From assembly GCF_000421645.1 (NCBI RefSeq), contig NZ_ATXK01000002.1, forward strand, positions 558,001 through 622,000: a stretch of 64,000 bases of DNA. The letters run 5' to 3'. The notes beneath the pieces are model-generated. The model was not told the DNA's origin, did no database searches, and saw nothing but the letters and a program-made list of their open reading frames with translations. The position numbers and the translations under genes are program-made. Position 1 is the stretch's first letter; each line of letters begins with the position of its first letter. The stretch comes from Aurantimonas coralicida DSM 14790 (GTDB taxonomy: Bacteria; Pseudomonadota; Alphaproteobacteria; Rhizobiales; Rhizobiaceae). Below, in pieces: positions 52,532 through 63,465 of the stretch.

Positions 52532-53685
52532 CGGGTCAACTCTTCAGTCAGGAAGGCCTCGACGGCGGCCGGGTCGACGTCGCTGGCGATGAAGGCCTGG
52601 CCGATGCCGCGGGTGAGGATGAAGGTGAGGCTGCCGCGCCGGACCTTCTTGTCCTGACCGATGCCGGCCATCAGCGTCGCCACGTCGAGCGGCGCACCGG
52701 GAATCTCGGCAATGCGTGTGGGCAGGCCGACGGCGGCGAAATGCGCCGCGCAGCGCTCGGCATCGGCGGGCGGGCAGAGGCCGAGCCTGGCCGAGAAGCG
52801 ATGCGCCAGGACAGTGCCGATGGCGACGCCCTCGCCATGGACGAGGCGCTTTGCGTCGTAGCCGACCGCCGCTTCCAGCGTGTGGCCGAAGGTGTGGCCG
52901 AGATTGAGCAGCGCGCGGCTGCCTTCCTCGCGCTCGTCGGCGGCGACGACGGCGGCCTTGGCGATGCAGCTCTGGCGCACCGATTCGACCCGCTCCGGCC
53001 CGCCGGTGAAGATCGCCTCGCGGTTGGCGTCGAGCCAGTCGAAGAAGTCCGGCCGGTCGATCAGCGCCATCTTGGCGATTTCCGCGTAGCCGGCGGCGAA
53101 CTCGCGCGGGCTCAGCGTGTCGAGGAGGGCGGTGTCGGAGAGGACGAGGGCCGGTTGGTGGAAGGCGCCGATCAGGTTCTTGCCGCGCGGCGAATTGATG
53201 CCGGTCTTGCCGCCGACGGAGGAATCCACCTGCGCCAGCAGCGTCGTCGGCATCTGCACGAAGCCCATGCCGCGGCGCACGATGGCGCTGGCGAAGCCGG
53301 CGAGGTCGCCGATCACGCCGCCGCCGAGCGCGATGACCACGTCGCCGCGCTCGAGGCGGGCGCCGATGATCTGGTCGACGACGTCGGTGAGCTGCGCGAA
53401 GGACTTGGTCGTCTCGCCGGGCGGCACGACGATCTGCACGTGGTCGATGCCGGCGGCCCTGAGCGCAATGGACAGCCGCTCGTAATGCAGGCCGGCGACC
53501 GTCGCGTCAGTGAGGACGGCGGCGCGCACGCCGGGCAGGCGCCGGGCGATCTCCTCGCCGGCGACGTCGATCAGGCCGGGGCCGATGACGATGTCATAGC
53601 CGCGGTCGCCGAGCTCGACACTAACATGGCTGCGGGGCGCGGCCGGCGCGTCGGTGGTGGCAGGGGCGGCGGGAACACTGCTCAT
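52528..53685 (-). CDS. aroB: 3-dehydroquinate synthase
   Basis: A 385-residue NAD- and metal-dependent enzyme forming 3-dehydroquinate in the shikimate pathway. GGGVIGDLAGFASAIVRRG and VDSSVGGKTGIN with KNLIGAFHQP are diagnostic, and HGEGVAIG and NLGHTFGHTLE carry metal-binding histidines. It lies between aroK and corC with 4-nt overlaps on both sides. Confidence 0.97.
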   Translation of the reverse strand: MSSVPAAPATTDAPAAPRSHVSVELGDRGYDIVIGPGLIDVAGEEIARRLPGVRAAVLTDATVAGLHYERLSIALRAAGIDHVQIVVPPGETTKSFAQLTDVVDQIIGARLERGDVVIALGGGVIGDLAGFASAIVRRGMGFVQMPTTLLAQVDSSVGGKTGINSPRGKNLIGAFHQPALVLSDTALLDTLSPREFAAGYAEIAKMALIDRPDFFDWLDANREAIFTGGPERVESVRQSCIAKAAVVAADEREEGSRALLNLGHTFGHTLEAAVGYDAKRLVHGEGVAIGTVLAHRFSARLGLCPPADAERCAAHFAAVGLPTRIAEIPGAPLDVATLMAGIGQDKKVRRGSLTFILTRGIGQAFIASDVDPAAVEAFLTEELTR

Positions 53686-54263
53686 CGGTCGGTCTCCGTG
53701 GCGAGGTGGCGGTCCAGCGCCTCGATGATTTCCTGGGCGATCACGTCCCGCTTCACGTTGCGCGTCGGGATGGTGATGTCGGCTTCGGCATAGATGGGAT
53801 AGCGGGTCTCGATCAGGCCGCGCATCACGGCGCGCGGATCGTCTTGCTTGAGCAGCGGGCGGTTGGCCCGGCGCCGGACGCGATCCATCAGCGTGTCGAG
53901 ATCGGCCTTCAGCCAGACGGTGATCGCCGACTGCTGGAGAAGGCTGCGGGTCTCCTCGTGCATGTAGGCGCCGCCGCCGGTGGCCACGACCTGCGGGCCC
54001 TCGCCGATGAGGCGGCCGACGACGCGGGCCTCCAGCGCCCGGAACTCGGGCTCGCCATAGGCCTCGAACAGCTCAGGGATCGACATGCGCGAGACCAGCT
54101 CGATCTCGTGGTCGGTGTCGTGGAAGGGCAGGTCGAGAAGCGCCGCGACCCGGCGTCCGACCGTGGTCTTGCCGGCGCCCATCAGGCCGACGAGGGTGAC
54201 GGAACGCGTGCCCAGGCGGTCCTGGATGGTGTCGGTTCCGCCCGATGGCAATTCGCTTCTCAT
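53682..54263 (-). CDS. aroK: Shikimate kinase
   Basis: A 193-residue kinase phosphorylating shikimate. Walker A GLMGAGKTTVGRRVA is at about residues 26-40, the shikimate-binding DTDHEIE and GGGAYM motifs follow, and the lid region has RANRPLLKQDD. ATG 54263 has GAAAGG upstream; an in-frame ATG at 54305 lacks a site. First gene of the aroK-aroB-corC operon, divergent from the xerD unit. Confidence 0.95.
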   Translation of the reverse strand: MRSELPSGGTDTIQDRLGTRSVTLVGLMGAGKTTVGRRVAALLDLPFHDTDHEIELVSRMSIPELFEAYGEPEFRALEARVVGRLIGEGPQVVATGGGAYMHEETRSLLQQSAITVWLKADLDTLMDRVRRRANRPLLKQDDPRAVMRGLIETRYPIYAEADITIPTRNVKRDVIAQEIIEALDRHLATETDR

Positions 54264-54433
54264 TGCGCCTTTCGCAGCCGTCCCACCCTTGCCGTATGCA
54301 AACATGAGGAAATCTTAAAGTTCGCCGTTTACCCCGTCAGGGGCTGCCCGTCTCGCTTGCGTTGCGTCCCGTTCGCGTTAGAAGCGGGCGATTGCAAGGG
54401 ACGCCCACACCAAGGTGAGTTCGCCAGACCGCG

Positions 54434-54600
54434 ATGCCGACACTCGTCCGCCTCCTGACGACGCTCCTGATCCTTGCGGCCATCATCTACGGCATCATGG
54501 CGGCGCTCGTCTACTTCGTCGATCCGACCCGCCGGGAAACCACCGTCGAGATTCCGATGCCGTCCACCGAGCCCGCCGGCACGGGCGGCGGCCTGCGGCC

Positions 54601-54604
<4 letters not shown>
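54434..54604 (+). CDS. Small single-span membrane protein upstream of xerD
   Basis: A 56-residue protein beginning [20 protein letters not shown]: one membrane helix (about 4-28), then [12 protein letters not shown] and a Gly/Pro tail. Its ATGA stop/start overlap with xerD (54601-54604) shows coupled translation and supports it as real. Short membrane proteins of this design are common at this place in related genomes, with no known function. Confidence 0.65.
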
Positions 54605-55587
<983 letters not shown>

Positions 55588-55767
55588 TGCGCCGCACGGT
55601 TTTCTTGACAAGGGTGCGGCGCATGGCCAGTTTCCGCCGCAACACAGACGTTGCGCCGCGGGCGGGGCGCATGCGGGCCAGACCCACGTGCGCCGCGCGC
55701 CCTGCGGTCAGTCGGCCGTCGCGTCCGGTCGCCAAAATCTCGAAGGACGGCTCGACGCCGCGCACCC

Positions 55768-56718
55768 ATGCATAATTATCTCGATTTCGAAAAACCCGTC
55801 GCCGATCTCGAAGGCCAGATCCTGGAACTCAAGAAGATCGAGGGCAAGGACGCCGTCGACGTCACCGACGAGATCCAGCGGCTGGAGAAGCGCTCCCGCG
55901 AGGCGCTGGCCGATCTGTATCGCAAGCTGACGCCGTGGCAGAAGACCCAGGTCGCCCGCCATCCCGACCGGCCGCACTGCCTCGACTACATCGCTGCCCT
56001 GATCACCGACTTCGTGCCGCTGGCCGGAGACCGCTTCTACGCGGAAGACCACGCCATCATCAGCGGCTTCGGCCGCTTCGACGGCCAGTCCGTCGCGGTC
56101 ATCGGCCAGGAGAAGGGCTCCGACACCCAGACCCGCCTGAAGCACAATTTCGGCATGGCCCGGCCCGAGGGCTACCGCAAGGCGGTGCGGGTGATGGAAC
56201 TTGCCGAGCGCTTCCAGATCCCGGTGCTGACCTTCGTCGACACCGCCGGCGCCTATCCGGGCATCGGCGCCGAGGAGCGCGGCCAGGCCGAGGCGATCGC
56301 CCGCTCCACCGAGGCCTGCCTCAATCTGCGCGTGCCGATGGTCTCGCTGGTCATCGGCGAGGGCGGTTCGGGCGGCGCCATCGCCATCGCCACCGCCAAC
56401 AAGGTGCTGATGCTCGAGCACGCCATCTATTCGGTGATCTCGCCGGAGGCCGGCGCCTCGATCCTGTGGCGGGACGCGACCCGCGCCCGCGACGTGGCGC
56501 AGGCGATGAAGATCACGGCGCAGGATCTCGCCGGCTTCGGCATCATCGACGGCATCGTCGAGGAGCCGCTGGGCGGCATCCACCGGGCACCCGCCGAGGG
56601 CATCGCGGCCGCCGCCGAGCGCGTGCGCGCCGCCTTCGCCGAACTGGCCGAGCTCGACGGCGACGGCCTCCGCCGCCAGCGCCGCGAAAAGTTCCTCGCC
56701 ATCGGGCGGAATCTCTAA
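55768..56718 (+). CDS. accA: Acetyl-CoA carboxylase carboxyltransferase subunit alpha
   Basis: A 316-residue subunit that, with AccD, transfers CO2 from carboxybiotin to acetyl-CoA in fatty acid synthesis. The family N-terminus (YLDFEKPVADLEGQILELKK) and the crotonase-fold core are clear, with oxyanion-forming GEGGSGGAIAIA near residue 195 and TFVDTAGAYPGIGAEERGQ before it. ATG 55768 is where homology begins. It follows xerD after 180 nt with no gene between. Confidence 0.96.
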   Translation: MHNYLDFEKPVADLEGQILELKKIEGKDAVDVTDEIQRLEKRSREALADLYRKLTPWQKTQVARHPDRPHCLDYIAALITDFVPLAGDRFYAEDHAIISGFGRFDGQSVAVIGQEKGSDTQTRLKHNFGMARPEGYRKAVRVMELAERFQIPVLTFVDTAGAYPGIGAEERGQAEAIARSTEACLNLRVPMVSLVIGEGGSGGAIAIATANKVLMLEHAIYSVISPEAGASILWRDATRARDVAQAMKITAQDLAGFGIIDGIVEEPLGGIHRAPAEGIAAAAERVRAAFAELAELDGDGLRRQRREKFLAIGRNL

Positions 56719-57019
56719 AGCCTGTTGCCTGGCGGCAACGCCCTCCCGTTCCCTTGGGCTTCAAGCTCTGCAAGGATGCTCCCGGACGACGTAAGGTGAG
56801 GGGCGAAATCAACGCAGCCTGTCGTCGTCCGGCCTGTCGTCGGCAATCGATCTAATTTTGAACATTAACGATTGCTTAACGACGGTTGCGGCAGAACGGG
56901 GAAAGGCATGCGACGGGATATCCGACTGGGATATGGCCGCCGCGATGGTCCGGGCGCTTCGCAGGCGCCGGTCCGAGTGGGGACGGCCGATGTGCCGTCA
57001 ATGCGATGGGGATGAGGGG
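56719..57019. other. Intergenic region upstream of the L,D-transpeptidase
   Basis: About 300 nt. It starts with a small GTTGCC-TGGC-GGCAAC hairpin (56724-56739) that may follow accA transcription, and carries an AT-rich island with a CtrA-type box (56865-56880). The frame open from 56858 has no ribosome-binding site before it and is not called. Confidence 0.55.
56865..56880 (+). promoter_or_regulatory. CtrA-type binding box
   Basis: The sequence TTAACGATTGCTTAAC has two TTAA half-sites separated by exactly 7 nt and a following C, a perfect match to the alphaproteobacterial CtrA consensus TTAA-N7-TTAA(C). It sits in AT-rich DNA 140-155 nt before the L,D-transpeptidase start, a normal promoter distance. 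It is the only full site I found in the window. Confidence 0.62.
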
Positions 57020-58012
57020 ATGTTGTTTCGACGCCTCGTGACGGCCGCCGCGCTTGCGACAGCCATGTTCGCAGTTTCCGCCTGCCAGTACGAAGATCTG
57101 CTGCCCGCCGAAGCGCCGCTGCCGGCCGCTCTCGTGCAGGCGATCAAGTCCAACGGGATGGGCGTCAAGTCGCCGATCCTCGTCCGCCTCTACAAGGAAG
57201 AGTCGGACCTCGAGGTCTGGAAGCAGAAGACCGACGGCACCTACGCGCTCCTGAAGACCTACGAGATCTGCGCCTGGTCCGGGAAGCTCGGCCCGAAGAA
57301 GAAGGAAGGCGACCGTCAGGCGCCAGAGGGCTTCTACACGGTGACGCCGGCGCAGCTGAACCCGAATTCCAATTTCCATCTCGCCCTCAACATGGGCTAT
57401 CCGAACACCTATGACCGGGCCAATGGCCGGACCGGCTCGCATCTGATGATCCACGGCTCGTGCAACTCGTCCGGCTGCTATGCCATGGACGACGAGCAGG
57501 TGCAGGAAATCTATTCGCTCGCCCGCCATTCCTTCGAGGGCGGCCAGCGCGCCTTCCAGATCCAGGCCTATCCCTTCCGCATGACGCCGAAGAATATGGC
57601 GCGGCACCGCAATTCCGAGCATTACGACTTCTGGAAGATGCTGAAGAAGGGCTCGGACTATTTCGAGATGACCCGCCAGCAGCCCAATGTCGGCGTCTGC
57701 GACCGCCGCTACGTCTTCGACCAGAGCGCCGAGACGGTCGCCGGCCTGTCGGCCACGGGCGCTTGCCCGGACTTCTCCCTGCCGGCGCAGGTCGTCGCCA
57801 AGGTGGAAGCCGACCATGCAGAGGAGGAGAAGATCGCCTCGAGCTTCTCGCCGAGCGACTTCGCCGAGACCTCGACCTTCAGCTACCGCACCGGCCAGCC
57901 GATCACGCCCGAGGCCTATGCCCAGGAGCAGCATCGCCGCGAGGGCTATGACCGCGAAGGCAACCGCGTCGGCGGCGGTGGCGGCTCGATCTTCTCGAGC
58001 TTCCTGAAATAG
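57020..58012 (+). CDS. L,D-transpeptidase family lipoprotein (YafK/DpaA-like)
   Basis: A 330-residue cell-envelope enzyme. Signal sequence with lipobox VSAC (Cys22) predicts a lipoprotein. The YkuD catalytic motif is H145-G-S-C148...S-G-C153 (MIHGSCNSSGC). In this family the nucleophile is the Cys in the SxGC part (C153). YafK/DpaA members cut the link between peptidoglycan and Braun-type lipoprotein; other L,D-transpeptidases make 3-3 crosslinks important for polar growth in rhizobia. A Gly-rich tail follows residue 310. ATG 57020 gives a proper signal peptide. A CtrA-type box upstream suggests cell-cycle control. Intrinsic terminator downstream. Confidence 0.85.
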   Translation: MLFRRLVTAAALATAMFAVSACQYEDLLPAEAPLPAALVQAIKSNGMGVKSPILVRLYKEESDLEVWKQKTDGTYALLKTYEICAWSGKLGPKKKEGDRQAPEGFYTVTPAQLNPNSNFHLALNMGYPNTYDRANGRTGSHLMIHGSCNSSGCYAMDDEQVQEIYSLARHSFEGGQRAFQIQAYPFRMTPKNMARHRNSEHYDFWKMLKKGSDYFEMTRQQPNVGVCDRRYVFDQSAETVAGLSATGACPDFSLPAQVVAKVEADHAEEEKIASSFSPSDFAETSTFSYRTGQPITPEAYAQEQHRREGYDREGNRVGGGGGSIFSSFLK

Positions 58013-58065
58013 CGCAGCCGGACGGCGGCGGGGCGATCAGGCCCTGCCGAACCATCCGGTTTAGG

Positions 58066-58096
58066 AAAAGCCCGCGGCATCCGTCGCGGGCTTTTT
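58066..58096 (+). terminator. Intrinsic terminator of the L,D-transpeptidase gene
   Basis: AAAAGCCCGCG (58066-58076) pairs with CGCGGGCTTTT (58085-58095) and is followed by T and C. An 11-bp stem with 8-nt loop and U-tract, 54 nt past the stop codon. Confidence 0.82.
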
Positions 58097-58225
58097 CGTG
58101 TTCGGGCAGGAGCCGCAGGGCCATTCGGAGGCGCGGCCACGGTCGGTGAGAGCGGGCTGCCTGGTGGGGTCTGTACCGCGACCCTCACGGCGACGCGCGC
58201 CCCAGCGCAAGACACACAAGGCACG

Positions 58226-58259
58226 AAAAAGGCCGCCGGACCTTTCGGATCCGGCGGCC
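58226..58259 (-). terminator. Intrinsic terminator of secA
   Basis: On the minus strand a 10-bp stem (58259-58250 with 58240-58231; GGCCGCCGGA arms) is followed by five T residues (58230-58226). It lies 23 nt beyond the secA stop. Confidence 0.82.
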
Positions 58260-58282
58260 TCGATGTGTCGCTGCGGTCTGCC

Positions 58283-61012
58283 TCAGACGAAGGCGCCGTG
58301 GCAGTGCTTGAACTTCTTGCCGGACCCGCAGGGGCAGGGCTCGTTGCGGCCGACCTGGCCCCAGCTGTCCGGGTTCTCCGGATCGCGGCGCAGGCCGTCG
58401 GCGGCGGCCGGGGTGAAGTTGGCGGTCAGCCGCGCGGCGCCATCGCCCATCTCGTCCACGCCGGTCGTGGCGTCGACATGATGCGCCTCCATCGGCGGGA
58501 CCTGCGGCGCCGGCTGGCGCTGCTCCGGCTGGACGATCTCGACCCGGGTGAGCTGCGAAGTGGTGCGCTCGCGCAGATTGCCCAGCATCGCCTCGAACAG
58601 CTCGAAGGATTCCGACTTGTACTCGTTCAGCGGATCGCGCTGGGCGTAGCCGCGGAAGCCGACGACCGAACGCAGATGGTCGAGATTGACCAGATGCTCG
58701 CGCCACAGGGCGTCCAGCGTCTGCAGGACGATGTTGCGCTGGACATAGGTCATCACCTGCGGGCCGAAGCGCTCGGCCTTCTCGGCGGCGGCGCGGTCGG
58801 CATGCTCGCGGATGCGCTCGCGGATGTCGTCCTCGGCGATGCCTTCCTCGTTCGCCCATTCCGTGATCGGCAGGTCGAGATTGAGGTATTCCAGCGTCTC
58901 CGCCTTCAAAGCCTCGGTCTCCCACTGCTCGGGATAGGCCTTTTCCGGAATGTGACGCGAGACGATGCCCTCGATCGTGGCGTGGCGCATGTCCGCCACG
59001 GCCTCGTCGAGTTCCTCGGAATCCATCAGCTCGATGCGCTGCTCGAAGATGACGCGACGCTGATCGTTCATCACGTCGTCGTATTTCAACAGGTTCTTGC
59101 GGATGTCGAAATTGCGCGCCTCGACCTTCTTCTGGGCCTTTTCCAGCGCCTTGTTGATCCACGGATGGACAATGGCCTCGTCCTCCTTGAGACCCAGCTT
59201 GGTCAGCATCGAATCCATGCGGTCGGACCCGAAGATGCGCATCAGGTCGTCCTGCAGGGACAAATAGAACTTGGAGCGGCCCGGATCGCCCTGGCGGCCG
59301 GAGCGGCCGCGCAGCTGGTTGTCGATGCGCCGGCTTTCGTGGCGCTCGGTGGCCAGCACGTAGAGGCCGCCGGCCTCGATGGCGATTTCCTTCAGCCGCT
59401 TGATGTCGGCCTTGATGGCCTCTTCCCTGGCGGTGCGCTCCGGTCCCTCGGCCATGTCGGCGAGTTCGCGGTCGATGCGCATCTCGGCATTGCCGCCGAG
59501 CTGGATGTCGGTGCCGCGGCCGGCCATGTTGGTGGCGATCGTCACCGCGCCCGGCACGCCGGCCTGGCTGACGATATAGGCCTCCTGCTCGTGGTAGCGG
59601 GCGTTGAGGACCTGGAAGTCCTTGAGCCCATCCTTGCGCAGGCGCTCGGCCAGAAGCTCGGACTTCTCGATCGAGGTCGTGCCGACGAGGATCGGCTGGC
59701 CGCGCTTGGCGCAGTCCTGGATCTCGCGGCTGATCGCCCGGAACTTCTCCTCGACCGTGCGGTAGACCTCGTCGTCCTCGTCGATGCGCTGGATCGGCAG
59801 GTTGGTCGGGATCTCGATGACGTCCAGGCCGTAGATGTCGCCGAACTCGGCCGCTTCCGTCTGGGCCGTGCCGGTCATGCCGGCCAGCTTGTCGTACATG
59901 CGGAAATAGTTCTGGAAGGTGATCGAGGCCAGCGTCTGGTTCTCGGGCTGGACGGTCACGCCTTCCTTGGCTTCCAGCGCCTGGTGCAGGCCTTCCGAGA
60001 AGCGGCGGCCCGGCATCATGCGGCCGGTGAACTCGTCGATGATGACCACTTCGTCGTTGCGCACGATGTAGTCCTTGTCGCGCTGGAACAGCGCGTGGGC
60101 CTTCAATGCGTTGTTGACGTGGTGGACGATGGCGACGTTCTCGATGTCGTAGAGCGAATCGCCGACGAGATGGCCGGCGGCCTCCAGAAGCCGCTCCAGC
60201 TTCTCGGTGCCGTCCTCGGTGAAGGTCACCGTGCGCTGCTTCTCGTCGATGTCGTAGTCGCTCTTGTCGAGCTGCGGGATGAACCCGTCGATCGTCATGT
60301 AGAGCTCGGACCGGTCGTCGAGCGGACCGGAGATGATCAGCGGCGTGCGCGCCTCGTCGATGAGGATCGAATCGACCTCGTCGACGATGGCGTAGCGATG
60401 GCCGCGCTGGACCATCTGGCTGCGCTCGTACTTCATGTTGTCGCGCAGATAGTCGAAGCCGAGCTCGTTGTTCGTCGCGTAGGTGACGTCGCAGGCATAG
60501 GCCGCGCGGCGCTCCTCGTCGGACATGCCGTGGACGATGATGCCGACGGTCAGGCCGAGGAAGCGGTAGAGACGCCCCATCCATTCCGCGTCGCGGCGGG
60601 CGAGGTAGTCGTTGACGGTGACGACGTGGACGCCCTTGCCCTCGAGCGCGTTCAGATAGACGGCGAGGGTGGCGACGAGGGTCTTGCCTTCGCCGGTCTT
60701 CATCTCGGCGATGGCGCCCGAATTGAGCACCATGCCGCCGATCATCTGGACGTCGAAATGGCGCATGCCGAGGGCACGCTTGGCGCCCTCGCGCACCACG
60801 GCGAAGGCCTCGATCAACAGATCGTCGACGGTCTTGCCGGCGGCGATCTCGCTGCGGAACGTCTCGGTCCGCGCCCGCAGCTCGTCGTCGGTGAGGGCGG
60901 CGATGTCGGCTTCGCGTGCCGCGACCGCCTTGACCCGGGCGTCGTAGCGTCGAACGACCCGGTCGTTCGCCGAACCCAACAACTTACGGGCGAGCCCGCC
61001 AATACTGACCAT
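58283..61012 (-). CDS. secA: Preprotein translocase ATPase SecA
   Basis: A 909-residue motor of the Sec export pathway. Walker [14 protein letters not shown] is near residue 104, the DEAD-type [16 protein letters not shown] near 207, and helicase motif [14 protein letters not shown] near 505. A C-terminal zinc motif [14 protein letters not shown], which binds SecB, ends the protein. ATG 61012 is the family start; the frame is open to 61087 without homology. It is divergent from the parvulin gene. Confidence 0.97.
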   Translation of the reverse strand: MVSIGGLARKLLGSANDRVVRRYDARVKAVAAREADIAALTDDELRARTETFRSEIAAGKTVDDLLIEAFAVVREGAKRALGMRHFDVQMIGGMVLNSGAIAEMKTGEGKTLVATLAVYLNALEGKGVHVVTVNDYLARRDAEWMGRLYRFLGLTVGIIVHGMSDEERRAAYACDVTYATNNELGFDYLRDNMKYERSQMVQRGHRYAIVDEVDSILIDEARTPLIISGPLDDRSELYMTIDGFIPQLDKSDYDIDEKQRTVTFTEDGTEKLERLLEAAGHLVGDSLYDIENVAIVHHVNNALKAHALFQRDKDYIVRNDEVVIIDEFTGRMMPGRRFSEGLHQALEAKEGVTVQPENQTLASITFQNYFRMYDKLAGMTGTAQTEAAEFGDIYGLDVIEIPTNLPIQRIDEDDEVYRTVEEKFRAISREIQDCAKRGQPILVGTTSIEKSELLAERLRKDGLKDFQVLNARYHEQEAYIVSQAGVPGAVTIATNMAGRGTDIQLGGNAEMRIDRELADMAEGPERTAREEAIKADIKRLKEIAIEAGGLYVLATERHESRRIDNQLRGRSGRQGDPGRSKFYLSLQDDLMRIFGSDRMDSMLTKLGLKEDEAIVHPWINKALEKAQKKVEARNFDIRKNLLKYDDVMNDQRRVIFEQRIELMDSEELDEAVADMRHATIEGIVSRHIPEKAYPEQWETEALKAETLEYLNLDLPITEWANEEGIAEDDIRERIREHADRAAAEKAERFGPQVMTYVQRNIVLQTLDALWREHLVNLDHLRSVVGFRGYAQRDPLNEYKSESFELFEAMLGNLRERTTSQLTRVEIVQPEQRQPAPQVPPMEAHHVDATTGVDEMGDGAARLTANFTPAAADGLRRDPENPDSWGQVGRNEPCPCGSGKKFKHCHGAFV

Positions 61013-61316
61013 AACCGGTCCTTCCAAAAGATATCGCACCGTCGATGCCGTGGCCGGCTTGCAGGCCGATGCCACCGATCCTACCAACTTGCAGAATTTC
61101 GGGAGGCTTCAAACTTTGCGGAAGTCGGCTGGACTTTCGGTTGGCGCGAGAGATAAGAGGGGGCCAAACCGATGTCAACGGCGCGCCCGGGAGGCGACCG
61201 CGCCGTCGAGGCGGGACGAACAGAAGCGGCTGCATCTCTTGCCGCAGGCACCTTCGGCCCTCTCTCCCGTTCCCTCGGACTGCCCATCCAACGCTATCGC
61301 AAGGACGTTCTTTGCC
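61013..61316. other. Divergent region between secA and the parvulin gene
   Basis: About 304 nt holding promoters for both directions. No convincing -35/-10 pair, riboswitch or secM-like frame was recognised. In-frame codons upstream of the parvulin ATG (from 61050) are Arg/Pro-rich and not called. Confidence 0.45.
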
Positions 61317-62201
61317 ATGAACACCGCTTTTCGTTCGACCCTTCTGGCCGGCGCGCTGGTCTTCGCCGCATTCGGCACCGCTGCCCATGCCGCCGACGAG
61401 GACGTCGTCGCCCGGGTCGGATCGGAAGAGATCACCGAGCGCGACCTGAAGGCGGCCGCGGCCGAGGTCGGCGAGCAGTTCGCCCGCCTGCCGGCCGACC
61501 AGCGCAAGCTCGCCGTCCTGTCGGCGCTGATCGACATCAAGGTGCTGGCTCGCCAGGCCGAGGCCGAGACGCTGCAGGACGATCCCGAGGTCGCCGCGCA
61601 GATCGACTTCCTGCGCGAGCGCACGCTGCACAACGCCTATTTCGCCCGCAACGGCGTCGCCAACATCACCGAGGAGGAGCTGAAGGCGCGCTTCGACAAG
61701 GAAGTCGCGGCGATGCCGGCGACCGAAGAGGTCCATGCCCGCCACATCCTCCTGAAGACCGAGGAAGAGGCCAAGGCGGTGATCGGCAAGCTCGACGGCG
61801 GCGCCGACTTCGTCGAGCTCGCCAAGGAAAGCTCCACCGGTCCGTCGGGCCCCGAGGGCGGTGACCTGGGCTTCTTCAGCGCCGGCCAGATGGTGCCGGA
61901 ATTCGAGAAGGTGGCCTTCACCATGGAGCCGGGCACCTACACCAAGGAGCCGGTCCAGACCCAGTTCGGCTGGCACGTGATCAAGGTCGAGGAGAAGCGC
62001 GAGGCGCCGAAGCCCGAATTCGACGCGGTGAAGGACCAGGTCCGCCAGGTCGTGCTGCGCGAGAAATATATGGGCCTCGTCCAGAAGGCCCGCGACGAGC
62101 TGCCGGTCGAATATGTCGACCCGGCGATGAAGAGCCAGGTCGAGGCGCTGGAGAAGTCGATGGATCCCGCGGCCGCTCCGGCCGCGCCCGCCGAGCAGTA
62201 A
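61317..62201 (+). CDS. Exported parvulin-type peptidyl-prolyl isomerase
   Basis: A 294-residue periplasmic foldase. Signal peptide 1-25 (cleavage after AHA), a SurA/PrsA-like N-terminal helical domain (about 30-130), a parvulin rotamase domain (about 139-235; [19 protein letters not shown] through [20 protein letters not shown]) and an Ala/Pro-rich tail. It should isomerise prolyl bonds and chaperone exported proteins; gene order next to secA and argJ is usual in rhizobia. AAGGA lies about 12 nt before the ATG. Confidence 0.92.
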   Translation: MNTAFRSTLLAGALVFAAFGTAAHAADEDVVARVGSEEITERDLKAAAAEVGEQFARLPADQRKLAVLSALIDIKVLARQAEAETLQDDPEVAAQIDFLRERTLHNAYFARNGVANITEEELKARFDKEVAAMPATEEVHARHILLKTEEEAKAVIGKLDGGADFVELAKESSTGPSGPEGGDLGFFSAGQMVPEFEKVAFTMEPGTYTKEPVQTQFGWHVIKVEEKREAPKPEFDAVKDQVRQVVLREKYMGLVQKARDELPVEYVDPAMKSQVEALEKSMDPAAAPAAPAEQ

Positions 62202-62217
62202 GCGGTCGGCGATCCCC

Positions 62218-63465
62218 ATGGCCCAGTCCACCCCGGTCTCGCCTCTCGCCCCCACGGAACTGGCTGCGCTGCCGCCGATCGACGGCATGCGCATCGCCAC
62301 GGCCGCGGCGGGGATCAAGTACAAGGGGCGCACCGACGTCCTGATGATGGTGTTCGACGCGCCGGCCGCGGTCGCGGGCGTCTTCACCACCTCGCGCTGC
62401 CCGTCGGCCCCGGTCGACCATTGCCGGGCAAGCCTTTCCGGCGGCACGGCGCGGGCCGTCGTGGTCAATTCCGGCAATGCCAACGCCTTCACCGGCCGCC
62501 GCGGCCGGCAGGCGACGGAGGCGACAGCCGAGGCCGCCGCCGACGCCGTGGGTGCGACGCCGCGCGAGGTGTTCCTGGCCTCGACCGGGGTGATCGGCGA
62601 GCCGCTCGACGCCCACAAGTTCACCGGCCTGCTGGCAGGTCTTGCGGAAACGGCGGGCGCCGATGGCTGGCGCTCTGCGGCCGACGCGATCATGACCACC
62701 GACACCTATCCCAAGCTCGCCACTCGCCAGGTGGCGATCGACGGGGTGACGGTGACGATCAACGGCATCGCCAAGGGCGCCGGCATGATCGCCCCCGACA
62801 TGGCGACGATGCTGTCCTTCGTGGCGACCGACGCGGCGATCGCCGCGCCGGCCTTGCAGGCGATGCTCACGGAAGCCGTCGCGCCGAGCTTCAATTCGGT
62901 GACGGTGGACAGCGACACCTCGACCTCCGACACGCTGCTGCTGTTCGCCACCGGCGCGGCCGCGGCGCGCGGCGGCGCTACGATCGAGACCGCCGACGAT
63001 CCGCGGCTCGACGGTTTCCGCGTGGCGCTGAGCGAGCTGCTTCTCGATCTCGCCCGGCAGGTGGCACGGGACGGCGAGGGCGCCCGCAAGGAGATCCAGG
63101 TCACCGTCGAGGGCGCGACCAGCGACGCGGCGGCCAAGCGCATCGCCCTGTCGATCGCCAATTCGCCGCTGGTCAAGACCGCCGTCGCCGGCGAGGACGC
63201 CAATTGGGGCCGCGTGGTCATGGCCGTCGGCAAGGCCGGCGAGGAAGCCGACCGCGACCGGCTGGCGATCCATTTCGGCGACATCCGCGTCGCGGTCGAC
63301 GGCGAGCGCGACCCGGACTATTCCGAAGACGCCGCGGCGGCCGTCATGCGCCACGCCGAAATCCCGATCCGGGTCGATCTCGGCCTCGGGCAGGGGCGCT
63401 GGACCGTCTATACCTGCGATCTCACCAAGGAATATGTCGCGATCAATGGCGATTACCGAAGCTGA
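62218..63465 (+). CDS. argJ: Bifunctional ornithine acetyltransferase/N-acetylglutamate synthase
   Basis: A 415-residue enzyme recycling the acetyl group in arginine synthesis. The self-cleavage site is ahead of Thr in [16 protein letters not shown] near residue 190, giving alpha and beta chains, with the new N-terminal Thr as nucleophile. [13 protein letters not shown] and a late [18 protein letters not shown] tail are diagnostic. Whether it is bi- or monofunctional cannot be told from sequence alone. It follows the parvulin gene by 16 nt. Confidence 0.96.
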   Translation: MAQSTPVSPLAPTELAALPPIDGMRIATAAAGIKYKGRTDVLMMVFDAPAAVAGVFTTSRCPSAPVDHCRASLSGGTARAVVVNSGNANAFTGRRGRQATEATAEAAADAVGATPREVFLASTGVIGEPLDAHKFTGLLAGLAETAGADGWRSAADAIMTTDTYPKLATRQVAIDGVTVTINGIAKGAGMIAPDMATMLSFVATDAAIAAPALQAMLTEAVAPSFNSVTVDSDTSTSDTLLLFATGAAAARGGATIETADDPRLDGFRVALSELLLDLARQVARDGEGARKEIQVTVEGATSDAAAKRIALSIANSPLVKTAVAGEDANWGRVVMAVGKAGEEADRDRLAIHFGDIRVAVDGERDPDYSEDAAAAVMRHAEIPIRVDLGLGQGRWTVYTCDLTKEYVAINGDYRS

